A stretch of 64,000 nt of DNA from Phytophthora hibernalis (Eukaryota; Oomycota; Peronosporomycetes; Peronosporales; Peronosporaceae), in the NCBI GenBank assembly GCA_012656075.1, contig JAAKBF010000053.1, positions 372,001-436,000 on the forward strand, written 5' to 3'. The notes under the pieces are model-generated. The model ran no database searches. It had not been told where the DNA came from and saw only the letters and a program-made list of their open reading frames with translations. Numbering within the stretch: the first letter of the stretch is position 1; each line of letters starts with the position of its first letter. The translations under genes were made by a program, and so were the position numbers. This document shows, one piece after another, positions 32,356 through 44,200 of the stretch.

Positions 32356-33221
32356 TTAAGCCTCGGTGCTCCACATCTGACGCCTTCTGTAATGACGCAG
32401 TCGACTCTTGGTGCGACCAGTGACGTTCCGCATGTCGATCGATGGGCACTCGAACGGGACCGACGTGGTCGATTGCGGAGAAAGCTCCAGCGCCGACGAC
32501 ATGGACGATTGCGGCGAGATCTCCGGTACCGACGGCGTGGACAATTGCGGAGAAATCTACAGCGCCAGCGGCGTGGACGATGTCACTGCAGGTGACGACC
32601 GCAACCTCTTGCTCTTGTGTGTTTGGTTCGTCGTCAGCTCTGCCGCAGCACTCTCCTCCGACAGCGACAACTTCCTCTTCTGAATGCGGCGCTGCTGCAT
32701 CTGTGCCGGCTTCCGAGCAGCCTCCGTCGACTTCACAGGCGTCACCGTCGGCTCAGTCGTACTGCGGGAGTTCACTGTCGTGGGACTGCTGCAGCTGAAT
32801 CTCTCCGCACGCTGCTTCAGCTCCTTCTTGTAGTGGGAAGCCACCTCCTTCTCCTCCTCCAGCGCCTCCTCGGTCACGGCCAGCATCTGCTCGAAGTTGT
32901 TGCTGGTGGTCTCCGCCGCCTCCACCTTGTCCTTCTGCACCTTCACCTCCAAGCGGAGCGTCTCGATCTCCCCTGGTGCTGCTTGGCCTGGGTCTTGGCC
33001 TCTGCGATCTTCTTGATGATGGCCCAGTAGTCCTGGCCGTTTTGTTGGTTGCCCTCCAGCAGCTGCGTCATCAGTCGCCCGTTGGTCTGCACGAACCACT
33101 TGTTGTTGCGCGTGAGCGCGGCCACCTGCTGCTTCAACGCCACCTCGACCTGCGAGTGCTCGTCCTGCATCTTCGCCAGAGCCTTGCTGTAGTGAGCGCG
33201 CGTGTCGTTGTCGTTCTGCAT
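32356..33221 (-). CDS. Coiled-coil, Ser/Pro-repeat nuclear-type protein
   Basis: I use ATG 33221 (MQNDNDTRAHYSKAL); the frame stays open upstream to 33401 without an ATG, so a 5' exon is possible. The first 110 residues are coiled coil. One missing G near 32975 (CAGGGGAG) shifts the frame to a second coiled-coil stretch (RLEVKVQKDKVEAAETTSN). A basic, Ser-rich region with a KRLR-type nuclear signal follows, then repeats of about 12 residues ending E-I/L-S-P-Q. An in-frame TAG near 32557 replaces the Glu of one repeat unit (ALEISPQ pattern), while the repeats continue in the same frame to 32356. No family is recognised. Confidence 0.5.
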
Positions 33222-33403
33222 GGTCCAGTCGAGTTCTTGGTCTGGTTCTCGGATGGTCCAGTTGTGAAATGCCGCGTTCTTTCTCTCTTGGAGTTTTTTA
33301 GCTTTCTTATTTTTGAGCGGGAAAATAAATTCAAACGGTTTAGGCGCGAAAAACGATCCTGATACCGGTTTCTTCGACTTGCGCGTTACCGGTATCTTCA
33401 AGG

Positions 33404-33585
33404 ATTTTATTGTTGAAAGGAGCTGAGGTTTGACCAGCTCGGAGGATCATAGAGAAAAGCCATCTCCGTGAAGCGCACCGCAAATACTATAAGCGTCGAC
33501 CACTGGCGCGGGGGCGTAATATTCGGCGGTTGTACCAGTAGGATCGGCGCCGACAAGCCGATGACAAAATGTACGCGGAGCAGTG
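33404..33585 (+). pseudogene. TAF11 3'-end duplicate
   Basis: The stretch matches TAF11 intron 2 (TTGTTGAAAGGAGC, TGAGGTTTGA), its splice acceptor, exon 3 and about 50 bp of 3' flank. About 27 bp are missing inside the exon (after AGAAAAG), an ATG has become ATA, and there are many substitutions. Because intron sequence is present, it arose by DNA duplication rather than retrocopying. Confidence 0.8.
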
Positions 33586-33615
33586 TTCACATGTCTATTT
33601 GGTCGTCATAGGAAT

Positions 33616-36600
33616 CTATCGTGGCGGCTTTTGCTCGTCCAAAAGACGGTCGTCTTCTCGCGGCGAGATGTCTTTCTCCTCTTCGTAGGTGCCATAGCCG
33701 TCACCGCGAGGCGACGCGAATGGAGACACCGCGTTGATACTATCCCTGTTGCTGCGCCGGTTAGCAGCTGCAGCAGGGATGGTGGACACGGACGAGGAAG
33801 CCGACATGAGCTGCGATGACGGCACGTGTCCAGGCGATTCCGGGTAGTAATACTCCTCTTCTTCAGTGTACATGGACAGCAGCCACTGGTCCTTTAATAT
33901 CTGGCTGATCTCCGGGAACGACGGGCGTACATCCGTGTTTTGATGCCAGCACGATCTCATCAGGCGCGCTAGTGCGGGTGGACAACTGATCGGAATCACT
34001 GGTCGAAGTCCATTTACCACTGCTGTCATCTAAGCACAAGCACAAAACAGCGTAAGTATGACATGGATCGACTCAGGCCATCGCAATACAAGTTAAAACA
34101 CAACGTACCAGTTGAAAGGGGTTCATGCCTTGGTCACCGTACGGCTTGCTGCGCGACCAAGTGGAGTACAACAAAATACCGAAGGAGTAGACGTCGCCCT
34201 TTGTAGAGCACTGAATACCGCCCATGGTTGCCATCTCGGGTGCCATGTAGCTTGGTGTACCGACTTCCGCGGTCATGGTCGTTGCATCTGGCTCGATGAG
34301 TCGCGAGAGGCCGAAGTCACAAATATTGATATCTTCTGTTTCGGAAATGAGCACGTTCGCCGGCTTGAGGTCGCGATGTACCACGTTGCGGCTGTGTAGG
34401 AAGCCCATTCCACTTACAATCTGGCTGATGACCTTCATGAAGACAGATTCCTCCAGAGGACCCTTGGCCGCTGGGTTTTCAATCAGTGCACTCAGTGACT
34501 TTGGACAAAAGTCCGTCACAATGTACAGCACCCGATTGTAATAGCTCACGCCATAGAAGCGCACAACGTTAGGATGGTGCAGGCGGCTCAAAATGCTGAC
34601 CTCGCGTCGGAAGAAGCTTTGGAAGTACTCCTGGCCCGTCACGGGGCTGTACAAACGCTTGACTGCCACCACCGAGCTACCACCGCCACTGTGTAGTAAA
34701 CTTCGGAACACTTGGCCTGAAGTGCCATTCCCCACCTCGCATTGCAGAGATAGTGAGTCAAACGGAATAAGCCAATCGCGGCTGTCATTCGACACGAAGT
34801 ACTCCAAATCCGACATGTCCGAAATTTCAACATACTCCGACTGTGAGAAGCTATTCCCGCGGTTCAGGAATGGTCCTTGCAGTGTGTGTGGCTGACGAGC
34901 CAGGCGGCGCATGGTGCACATGCAGAAGCCCAACGTCGAAAGAGCAATTGTGCCCAGAATGGCCACCATTGCGAACGGAAAATCGTACGACTCGCAACCT
35001 TCGCCACCGTAGCGAGCATCGCAGTGACAAACTGCCTGCGTGCCTGACATAACGCATTGGCCATGATCATTGCAAGCCACCTCGCTTTCTATGAAACCGG
35101 GGCAAAGCTGGCAAGTCGGTCCAATATACCCTTCAGCGCACGAAGTGCACGGCAGCTTCCCCTCAAGTTTCCAACCTTCCTTGCACAAACATTCACCCGT
35201 TCCATTGAGTCCACTCGAGCAAGTGCCATGGCCACAGTCGCGTGGGCACTGTACGCAATCCTCACCGTAAAAGCCTTCCTCGCAATCGTAGCAATCTGTG
35301 CGAGAGTCCCAGCCGCGGTGGCAATTACATTTGCCTGAGCCGTGCAATCCCTCGTCGCATCGTCCTTCACCGCACTTGCGGCAGGACACGCAAGTCTCGC
35401 CAAAATAACCGCTCATGCAGCCCACACAGTTGTTTGAATCGGACCATCCAACGTCACAAATGCATCGCCCGTCTCCATCCACGCCTGAGTTGCAATGGCC
35501 GTGTGGAGCGCAAATTGGACATGATCTGCAATGGAGTCCGAAATGCTGAGGCGCGCACTGGCACGACATAGTCATCGGGTTAAAGTCCCATCCGTCGTCA
35601 CAGAGGGAACATCGACTTTCAGGCGTATACCCTTCATCACAAATACATGTTCCGTCGCCAGAGCTGGTGTCATTACATCGGCCATGGTTGTTGCATGAGC
35701 GGCACGGTGTGCATGATGGCCCATAAAAACCACTCTCGCACTGTAGACAGCGAGACTCGGCTGAAAAGCCTTCGAACACACGCATTCTCCATCACCAAGC
35801 AGACCGTAGTTGCACATACCGCCATCACAAGGTTTGCACGGCTGGCAAGTCGACCCGAAAAAGTGTCCATACATTCCATGCAGTTGTTGTCCGCGTCAAA
35901 TCCAACAGCACACGAACAGCGACCGCTACCCATTAGACTATCATCGCAATTGCCGTGCGGAAAATTACAGTCTGGGCAGCGCTTGCATTTATCTCCAAAA
36001 ATCCGGGCAAGCATGTTGCACAGCGGGTGTCAGGGTCGAACCCCTCCATACAAATGCATTTGCCTGCTCCCATCAGACCCGAATCGCAGTGGCCATCGTT
36101 GAGGCACGGCTCGCACGTTCGCTTGCATTTATCGCCGAAAACCCGCTCGCGCAGTCCCGGCAGTCCGGAGCAGCATATCCGTACCTGTATTTCCCGCAAC
36201 CAGTTAGCACAACGTCAGTTAAATACTCCATCACTTCTGTAGCACCCTGTATGCTTTTCGTACACGCATGTACAGGTACGCGCGGTCATATCATTTGGTG
36301 CACATCCGCACTCGCCATTACCGAAGCAAGCCGTCAGTGTGTTGCTATCCCACCCCGGGCAGACTGCACCAAAACCATTAAAAACACACTTCCCGGTCAG
36401 CATTTGGTATCACCAAGCCACATCTCAGCGCTCCGCACCTGAATTCTCCTGCGCCTCGAGGTAAATATTGATCTCCGCGTACCCTGCAATGGAGACGCCC
36501 ATCATGGAGCATACAGGAGCTCCTCGTGTGGTCCTTTCCAGCTGAAGTGAATGGCAATGGGCAGCTCGTCGCTCGTGATCTCGGGAATGATGGATTTCCG

Positions 36601-37092
36601 TCCTTCCGGCCCAATGATGCCGTTTCCCAGGGTGGGAAAATGTTGAACATGTCGTTGCAGTGCGGGTAGTTGGCCACCAGATAGGCTTGCGACGGGTGGG
36701 CGGGTGTCTGCAGCATCTCGACGTCATTGATCAGCAGACTGTCGACCGAGCCGCGGCCTCCCGCAGGCGACTCCCAGTCAATTTGCTTCACGGCCACGGA
36801 CAAGTCTGCCTGCAGGACAACAGGATCATTCACAATTTAGTCCTGTATTGTATTTTATTTTACCACAAGCGCGTACCTTGCACACGGTCTGCTGCGTGAG
36901 CTTCAGTCCTGCAAATTGCACAGGCTCCAGCGGTGCGAAGGCGCACGTGTTATTGGCCCAGTCCAGACACCGAGCGATGACTTGCGTCTGCTGTACGAGA
37001 GCCTGCACTGTGTCTATTGCTGTGTAGAATACGAGCGCCCAGGCCAGGCCCGTCCTGGAGATCCTGCGGGTCCTGCGCATCCTGCGCTCCAT
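33616..37092 (-). CDS. EGF-repeat receptor kinase of the TKL class
   Basis: The start is ATG 37092, with a basic then hydrophobic signal segment (GLAWALVFYTAIDTVQALV). An unrecognised ectodomain of about 190 residues follows, then a run of tenascin/EGF-like Cys repeats (C-x2-C...G-x-C-x-C) from about 36360 to 35000. Next are a TM helix (FPFAMVAILGTIALSTLGF) and a kinase domain with GNGTSGQVF, VAVKRL, HRDLKPANVL, DFGLSR and GTPSYMAPE, then a Ser-rich tail. Supported introns are 36876-36810, 36438-36364 and 34108-34030, all in phase, plus a likely one near 36230-36185. The EGF region has several one-base deletions (for example near 36150, 36005, 35880 and 35785). The 36438-36364 intron makes the ectodomain and EGF parts one gene. 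I infer a cell-surface signalling receptor. Confidence 0.78.
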
Positions 37093-37885
37093 CGTGGCCC
37101 CAACGCGCCTGCGTCTCCGTCTCTGGGGCCTGCAGCGTCGACGGGATGCGCACACACCTCTTGGATGTGCTCGCCTGCAGTTGAGAAAGAGAGGAGATGG
37201 ATGCGGGCGTGAAGGCAGAAATCGGATACCTGGCTATAGCGATGATATGAGTTGAAAAGATGATTTGTATCTACATATGACGTGGGGAGAAATGGTCGTG
37301 AACTGTGATAATAGATGGCGTATCTTTGTTTTACGGGACTTTTTGCTTTGGCTTTTATTTTTACAGGCGAGACTTCACACGCCGGCATCATATCATTGTG
37401 CCGGCGCTAAACCATTTTTGCAGCTTTTGTATTTGTATTTGTATTTGTTGCGGTTATGGTGGCTACGCATTTTTGCAGCTTTGTCAGCGACGGAGAAAGC
37501 CCGGTACATGACTGGGCCCCGATTTGCACAGCGCAGGCGACTTCAACCGCTTCAAGGCGACCGCGCTGCTTCACAGTTGGAGTATCCATTTGCATACAGC
37601 TGAGTCGGAGCGTCGGAAGATATGCTGCTGCGAAATACACCTTCCTGCCACTTGTGCTTTGCGCAAAGGCAGCAACTTCAACGGCGAGATTTTTCAGTAC
37701 TGTATCTTCAAGGCTTTGCCGTTAACTGCTTCGTGCCGAAAAGAAGGCGAGAGATTTACAGGAGTAGTGTTTTCTATTGATATGGTTTTCATACTTGGGG
37801 TGTCTACAGGGCATTTGCCTGTGCGTTATGTTATGTTTCTATTGTTTTCTAATGTGCTTCTCTCCGTGTCCGCTCCCCGTTCCCG
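37093..37885. other. Intergenic, about 0.8 kb
   Basis: Nothing is recognised. The T-rich tract near 37320-37470 gives open frames, but they lack coding character. Confidence 0.35.
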
Positions 37886-39630
37886 TCATGCCAGGTCCAG
37901 CAGCATGTCGAAGCACTCGTCGGAGATCTCACGGATGCGCTTGTTCCAGTGGGAGGTGGCGTTCTCGTGCAGCGCCGACGCGATCTTCTCGCGCAAAAGC
38001 TGGTCACAGGACAGGTACACGCTCATGAGCTGGAAGTTGGCGCACATGTTGCAGGCTTCCTGCGCCACCAGGAAGTGCGTCGACTGGATGCAGGCTTGGA
38101 TGCGCGTGAAGGCGCGGTGCACCACGTCGGCCGGGAACATGAGTCCGAGCTGCATGAACTGCGACAGCAGTCCTGCCGTGAACCGCACGAAGAACAGCTG
38201 CAGCTGGACGTTTCTCTGGGGCCATTTGAGCAGCATCCAGCGCAGGAACTCCTCGCCGTGCATCGGAGAGAAGGCAGCCATGCGGTTAACCAGGTCCCCC
38301 ATCGCGCGGTACGTCGTCGCTTCAGCCGAGTCGCTGCACTCTGCGAATTTCTCAAGCTGGTTGCGGTTAGAATCGGCATTCCCGTTGCCTCCAGGCGAGC
38401 TTCGTACAAGTAACCGGACGGCGCGCATGATCTGGCCGCATAGTCCGGCGATGGTGTCTCGGATCTCGTTATCGCTGCTGCCGAACACGTCGGCGTTGTG
38501 CCGCGCGTCCTTCTCGATGTCGTCTACGGCGGCATTCAGGAATGCAATCATCCCCTTCACGGTCACGAGGTCTTTGCCGGCATCGCAGGGCGTGATTTCA
38601 GCCAACCCTTGGTGCTGGAAGATGGCAAGCGATGCCGACGCCGCCGCTGTTAAGATGCACGGGCGCATGTCCGGGATCGTGCGAAAGATCGCGTTCATGA
38701 CCGCGAACCTGTCGTACTGGGCGAGCACGTCCAGCTTCACCATGGCCAGCATCTCGTGGGCGATCCAAAGTGGAGTAAAGTAAATTTTCTGCAACCTATC
38801 AACAGTCGTGCCGCGAGCGGGCATCTCGTGCACCGATGCGTCCGAGTTGAACAGCATGGTCGTCATTGCAGCCTGCAACTTGAGCAGGTCAACGTCAAGC
38901 ACGCCGCTCTTGGCATTACGCGCCGGCGGAAGGTCAACTAAGTCGTCCTCGTCAAAGTGGAAGACGTCCTCGTGCCCGCCGCCGAGCAGCAGCAGATTGA
39001 GCTCCTGGGTGACTTCCACGTCTGGGAAGAGCAGACAAAGCAGCTCCAGCACGACTTCGTCAGCATTCATCTCGTCCGTGGCATTGTTACGCTTTAACTC
39101 GTGTCGACGGCGACCCGCGCGGCGTCGGAATTTGCGCTTGGGGGTGTTTTCTCCACCCACGTCGGGGGACGACCCGAGTTCGTGGAAGTTGTCGTGACTC
39201 AGCAATTGGCCCGACTCGTTAAAGATGCGCGCGCTCTCGAAGAGCGTCAGGGGCGCGCCTCGCGTCGGCGGTCGCTGTGTCTCGCTGCAAAGGCCGTGGA
39301 CGGCGCCGACGACGCGAGCAAGAGCGCGTTCAAGCCGTCGTCCAGCGCGTCGGCGGTCATGGCGGGTGGCCACGAGGTTGCAGAAGGACCGGAGCGACTC
39401 AGCTGTTGCACGTCGGGGACGCGCGCGCTCTTGGCGGACAGCCACGCGTCCCGTTCGAGGCGCATGACGTCGGCGCGGTGTACGTGGTGCGCGTGCTGCT
39501 TGAAGCGCGGCTCGGCGCGACTCTCGGCGGAGCGGCGGCCGGCGTCGCGCTGGAGGTGCTTGAGCTTGCGCTGCATCTTCCAGTCCGGCTCCTCGAGGAC
39601 GCGGCGCGAGGTGTCGGCGGCAGGGGACAT
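37886..39630 (-). CDS. PP2A regulatory B56-like subunit, divergent
   Basis: The start is ATG 39630 (MSPAADTSRRVLEEPDW); a missing base near 39245 moves the frame to the one ending at 37886. The C-terminal half shows the HEAT-like helical pattern of B56/PPP2R5 proteins: LLKWPQRNVQLQLFFVRF, then CIQSTHFLVAQEA (SSHFQVAERA in B56), and SHWNKRIREISDECFDMLLD (SHWNQAVHG in B56). The N-terminus is Arg/Ala-rich and unrelated. B56 subunits target PP2A to substrates. The match is limited to the C-terminal repeats, so the call is tentative. Confidence 0.6.
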
Positions 39631-39777
39631 GGCGGTGGGTGCGGCGTGCAGGGTGAACTGGCGAATGCGTCAGCGCGATCGACTGCAACCTGAAGCATTC
39701 GCCGTTTGTATGCACCGCGCGCGGCTATGGCCGCTGTTCCAAACTGAATTATTACGTATGCGACAGTAGCCGCGCGC

Positions 39778-40389
39778 CTATTGGTTGGCCAAGCGGTGCA
39801 GCCCTACCCTATGAGAGTTCAAACTTGAAAATCGAGCGCGCCAAACGGAATCCGCAGATTCCCGCCCGCGAAACGACCGATTCGCAGCTGAAAGATACAA
39901 TTCCCATCGGTTGCAGTCTCTATTGCATTTTGCAGCAGACTGCAATCCCAACGCGATCTTTCCGTCGTTGCTTTCGGCGGTTGAACTTTCACGTGGAGAT
40001 CCCGCCGTTGCAATCGCTATGCAGCGAGAAACGTTCTCCTGGTCCAGCGCCGCCGGAGTGCAGTCGGCACCCCGTCCCCTCCCTTTGCGGCCGTCTTGAT
40101 TTGAGCGCACCAGCTGTGACACCGCCGACGTCGTCCACGTCCGGATTGCACACGCGGACGTTCTCTGGTCCTCCAGATCCACTTCAACTTGCCCAGCCGT
40201 TTTCAGGCCGTCGACGAGCCTGATTAGCCTGAGATTCCGCGCGAATCGCCAGATACGACGAACGCGCTGGACAAGTAGGCGAGGACGACGCCCAGTTCCT
40301 CCTGTTGCTGACTTTATTTCAGCAGCCGATAGCGCTCCGTCGCGGAGGCATTGCAGTTCGTAACCGTCCACCACCAAGACGCCTGTCAT
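39778..40389 (-). CDS. Hypothetical protein, 203 aa
   Basis: An uninterrupted frame from ATG 40389. The N-terminal 80 residues are basic and aliphatic (LLVQRVRRIWRFARNLRLIRLVD) and could form amphipathic helices. The rest is low-complexity Ser/Ala/Arg. No family is recognised and no introns are evident. Confidence 0.3.
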   Translation of the reverse strand: MTGVLVVDGYELQCLRDGALSAAEIKSATGGTGRRPRLLVQRVRRIWRFARNLRLIRLVDGLKTAGQVEVDLEDQRTSACAIRTWTTSAVSQLVRSNQDGRKGRGRGADCTPAALDQENVSRCIAIATAGSPRESSTAESNDGKIALGLQSAAKCNRDCNRWELYLSAANRSFRGRESADSVWRARFSSLNSHRVGLHRLANQ

Positions 40390-41105
40390 GACTGCAAGTG
40401 CTTTTCAGCAGCAGGCCCTGCAGTCTCCCCGAACTGTGTACCGGTACATGTACAGTGGCTTATTCGCCTCACGTCGCCACGATGCATACCGGTACAGTAT
40501 ATGAAGCCACAGTGTGCAAGCTGTGTTTGCTAGCGAATTGCTGCGCAGCTTGCTGAGCCGTCTGCGCTGCAAACTCACGACCAAGGCGGCGACGCACTGA
40601 AGAACACACTTGCACACTCGTGTACCTGCTGCTGGCGAATTATGCACGTGGATCGGCTTGTTATGGAGTAAACTGTTACTGGTAGCTTGTTGTTTAGCGA
40701 CTTCTAAATTTTTTGAAAAAGAGACCTACCGGTACGAGCATGTACAGTGATCTACCTATAATACTTGCGTTCTTTAAATACCGGTATATCAGGTGTTCGC
40801 TGAGGAAGCAGATCACTGTAATGTATAATAAGCTTACAAGTACATGAATATACGTGCTCAATGCAGGTGATCAAGTGTAGCGACCATTCTTGGGTGTGTT
40901 AAACAGGTGAGACGCCAACCACCAAGTTGACGCGGGGGATTGTGATGGGGCCATGGTGAGCTTCCCACTACATGTAATGAACAGTACTAGTAGCTGGCAA
41001 GGAGATACGAGCGTTGTAGCTCTGGGGTCGAAAGTGTAGCTACCAGCGCCCATGTATACTGTACAGATGTGTATACCTTTAACCGTATATACGAAAGGTA
41101 TACCG
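40390..41105. other. Intergenic with clustered palindromes
   Basis: No gene is supported. TACCGGTA occurs at 40439, 40487, 40727 and 40779. TACATGTA occurs at 40445 (overlapping the first) and 40969. Confidence 0.6.
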
Positions 41106-41271
41106 TACAGAGTTCCCCGGCAAAGGGAGAGCCGTAATCAGTTATTTACCTTGCAAAATTAGTACATTTTTCACAAAGCCTTGCTAAACCACAATATAAA
41201 TCCGTTTGCAAATCTTTAACCTTGAAGAATTTATTGGTCCCACCTTTCTCTCTTTACCGGGGAACTCTGTA
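41106..41271. mobile_element. MITE-like element, 166 bp, directly upstream of the first SNF2 copy
   Basis: Perfect 15-bp terminal inverted repeats, TACAGAGTTCCCCGG and CCGGGGAACTCTGTA. The interior is AT-rich without coding. It ends 11 bp before the ATG of the degenerate SNF2 gene, so it has displaced that gene's promoter or 5' leader. Confidence 0.65.
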
Positions 41272-41282
41272 TACCAAACAGC

Positions 41283-44200
41283 ATGAAGCTCGAGCCATCG
41301 CCGAAGGCATCGGCTCCACTGATGCTGGAGCTGCTGGTGTCGCGTATCTCAGGTGTGGGCGGCGCGAGCGGCAGCATCCCCGTGTCGCTGGACCTGTCGG
41401 CGACGCTGGACGTGCAGCTGGTCTTCTGGGAGTGGTCCATCACGCACGATCTCGAGTGCGTCAATGTGGACGAAGGCTGTCCGCGCTGCAAGTTCGAGAG
41501 CTTCCTGCGCGGACTCGTGATCCTCAAGTGACGCGGACTGCTGCACATCAACGGGGCGTACGTGGTGGACGTGGCTGAGACAGGATTCGCTCGGCTGCGG
41601 CTGCAAGTGGAAGGCGGAGAGGCAGTCGCGAAGGAAGACGAGTTCAAGTTTGTTGCCAGCCACTTGCAGAACAGTTCGGCTGCAGAGACGACGGAGACGC
41701 AATTGCAGGCAACTGAAGCTGCGAAACGCAGTTTGTGTCATGTCGTAGGCTGCAAATTGCATCGCTGGAAGACGCCGCGAGCGCTGGTGACGCCCGAGAG
41801 GATGAAGTCGCTGCCAGTTGCAACTCCAGCTTCTGTTCCTGAGCCAGTTCAACTAACGCCGGCTTCCGTTCCTTATCCTGCTAGAGTTCAAACTCCAGTT
41901 CCTTCTCCTGCTAGAGTTCAAGCTCCAGTTCCTTCTCTTGCTAGAGTTCAAGCTCCAGTTCCTTCTCCTGCTAGAGTTCAAGCTCCAGTTCCTTCTCCTG
42001 CTAGAGTTCAAGCTCCAGTTCCTTCTCCTGCTAGAGTTCAAGCTCCAGTTCCTTCTCGTGCTAGATTTCAAGCTCCAGTTCCTTCTCCTGCTAAAGTTCA
42101 AGCTCCAGTTCCTTCTCGTGCTAGCTCCAGTTCCTTCTCCTGCTAGAGTTCAAGCTCCAGTTCCTTCCCGTGCTAGAGTTCAAGCTCCAGTTCCTTCTCC
42201 TGCTAGAGTTCAAGCTCCAGTTCCTTCTCCTTCAAGAGTTCGATCTCCAGTTAGGGCCCCGGTTCGGGTTCTACCTCCTACAGTGTCGTCATTTACGGAG
42301 CCGACCTTGTCAGGTACCCCAGTTCCGGTGAAAGCGGAGCGAGAAGTGACAGCGCCAGCATCGTCACCCACAGAAGTGGAGGAGCCGAGTTTTTCGGATA
42401 GTGCTGAGTCATATGACGTGGAGGGCGAAGAGGTGACAGAACCTCCGCCGAATCGGAAGTTGAATCTTCCGGATGTTTTTTACAGTTTGATGGCGCGAAT
42501 TGAGTCGAACCGGTCAGAGCTGTGGAGTGCAGATATTCCGGGGTTGGACTTGAGGCTGTACGAGAATCAACGGCGAGTTGAGCTGGATGATTAAGCGAGA
42601 GCGTACGGCATTGTGGGATACTGTCCTGCCACACCCGTTTAGTGTTCCGGGCAAACACAGTGGACAGAGTGAACGGAACTTGGAGAACGAGTTCAGTAAG
42701 ACGGCACACGATGTTTGTGGGGGCATGTTGTGCGATGAGCCGGGGTTGGGTAAGACTATCACCATGTTGGCACTAATTCTGCTGACAAAAGGCCAGTCTA
42801 CGAAAGATATGCCTATGCGGGTCGATGCACCGACTTCCAACACAGCTAGTGTTCAACTACGGTCAACTTCGCGCGGTCCCTCACTCCTAGCCGAAAACTT
42901 GGTGAGCTCAGCTGCGTGCCTTATTGTAGTTCCAGATGCGTTGGTTGAGCACTGGGAAGAGCAAATTGAAGCCCACGTCGTGTATCATGGTCTCAAAACG
43001 TACGTCGACACAACAACAAAAGCACGTCAAGATCTACCACAAAGCACCAGGTTGACAAAGTATGACATTGTGATCATATCGTTTACCCGCATGGCCAAGG
43101 AGTGGAAGCTTCACAGACCTGCGTCTGCGCTGGAAACGCAAAACTTCTCGAGATATGGCTTTGAGGACCAACCGGATCGGTATCTGGATGGAAGTCTTCG
43201 TGGACAAGTGTCATCTCTCCTGTCGGTCCATCGGCTGCGTGTCGTCGTGGATGAAGGTCATAAACTGGGTGGTCGAGCTCCCACGCAGCTCATGCAAATG
43301 TCGCGACTACTGTGCGCGGAGAGGCGTTGGGTGATGACTGGTACGCCGTCGCCTAACACCCTCCAGTCGGCGGACCTTCATTATCTTCATGGACTTCTAG
43401 TTTTCTTGCGTAATCAGCCATACGGAAGGCCAGACGGATATGCCTGGTCAAAGGCGATCGCTCGCCCTTTTGAGCACAATGAGGTCGTCGGGTTCTATCG
43501 CCTACAGCACCTCCTCAGCCGAATTATGATACGGCACACTAAAGAGTCGATTCGTGATCAGCTTCCGCGCCCAATCCGCCACACCGTGATCGTGTACCCC
43601 ACACCAAGCGAATTCAAGCTGTACAACGCTGTTGCGGAGCGCGTGCGAGTGAACCTGGTTACAACATCCATTGATCTTCAGAAACAAAAAACTGCTGAAA
43701 GTCGTCGTGCCGCCACAGACAATGTGCACCTGAAAAGCTTACTGCATCATAAAACCGCCAGCTTGCTGGATATGTGGAAAGCGATCTGATACTTTCCTTT
43801 ATGGGTGGATATGCTGTCGATTGGACAGTGAAAAATGGATGGAAAAAGGAAGTTATCGAAAAAACTATCACGAAAACTATCGACAAACTACGCGGTTTGG
43901 GTGTGACCGAATCGCGAATGTCAGAAGTCACTGCGTATTTAAAGGGCATTCTCCTGACGACGAAGAGTAAGTGTGCAGACTGCGGAAGTGATCAACGCTT
44001 TATGATGGTCCTGCCATGCGGGCACTTGTGCTGCGCATTTTGTGTGCAAGATATGAGGAAGGAAGAGGGTGAGTGCCGCTGTAATTTTGCGATGAGCCCT
44101 ACGACGAGGACGAATTCGATTATCTGCAACCAACACGTACGGGCGAGATAACAGATCAAGGCCGAGAGAATACGTTATCGAAGCTTCGCGCGTTTGGAGT

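Noticed and set aside
37524..38783. Plus-strand open frame of 419 aa
   Set aside because: It is antisense to the B56-like gene for most of its length, lacks domain motifs, and begins in T-rich spacer. The minus frame has the conserved SHWN and STHF motifs.
39101..39769. Plus-strand frame of 222 aa
   Set aside because: Antisense shadow of the Arg/Ala-rich N-terminus of the B56-like gene; high GC keeps several frames open.
41877..42252. CRISPR-like array
   Set aside because: The 30-bp units are contiguous with no unique spacers, lie in a coding frame, and the genome is eukaryotic.
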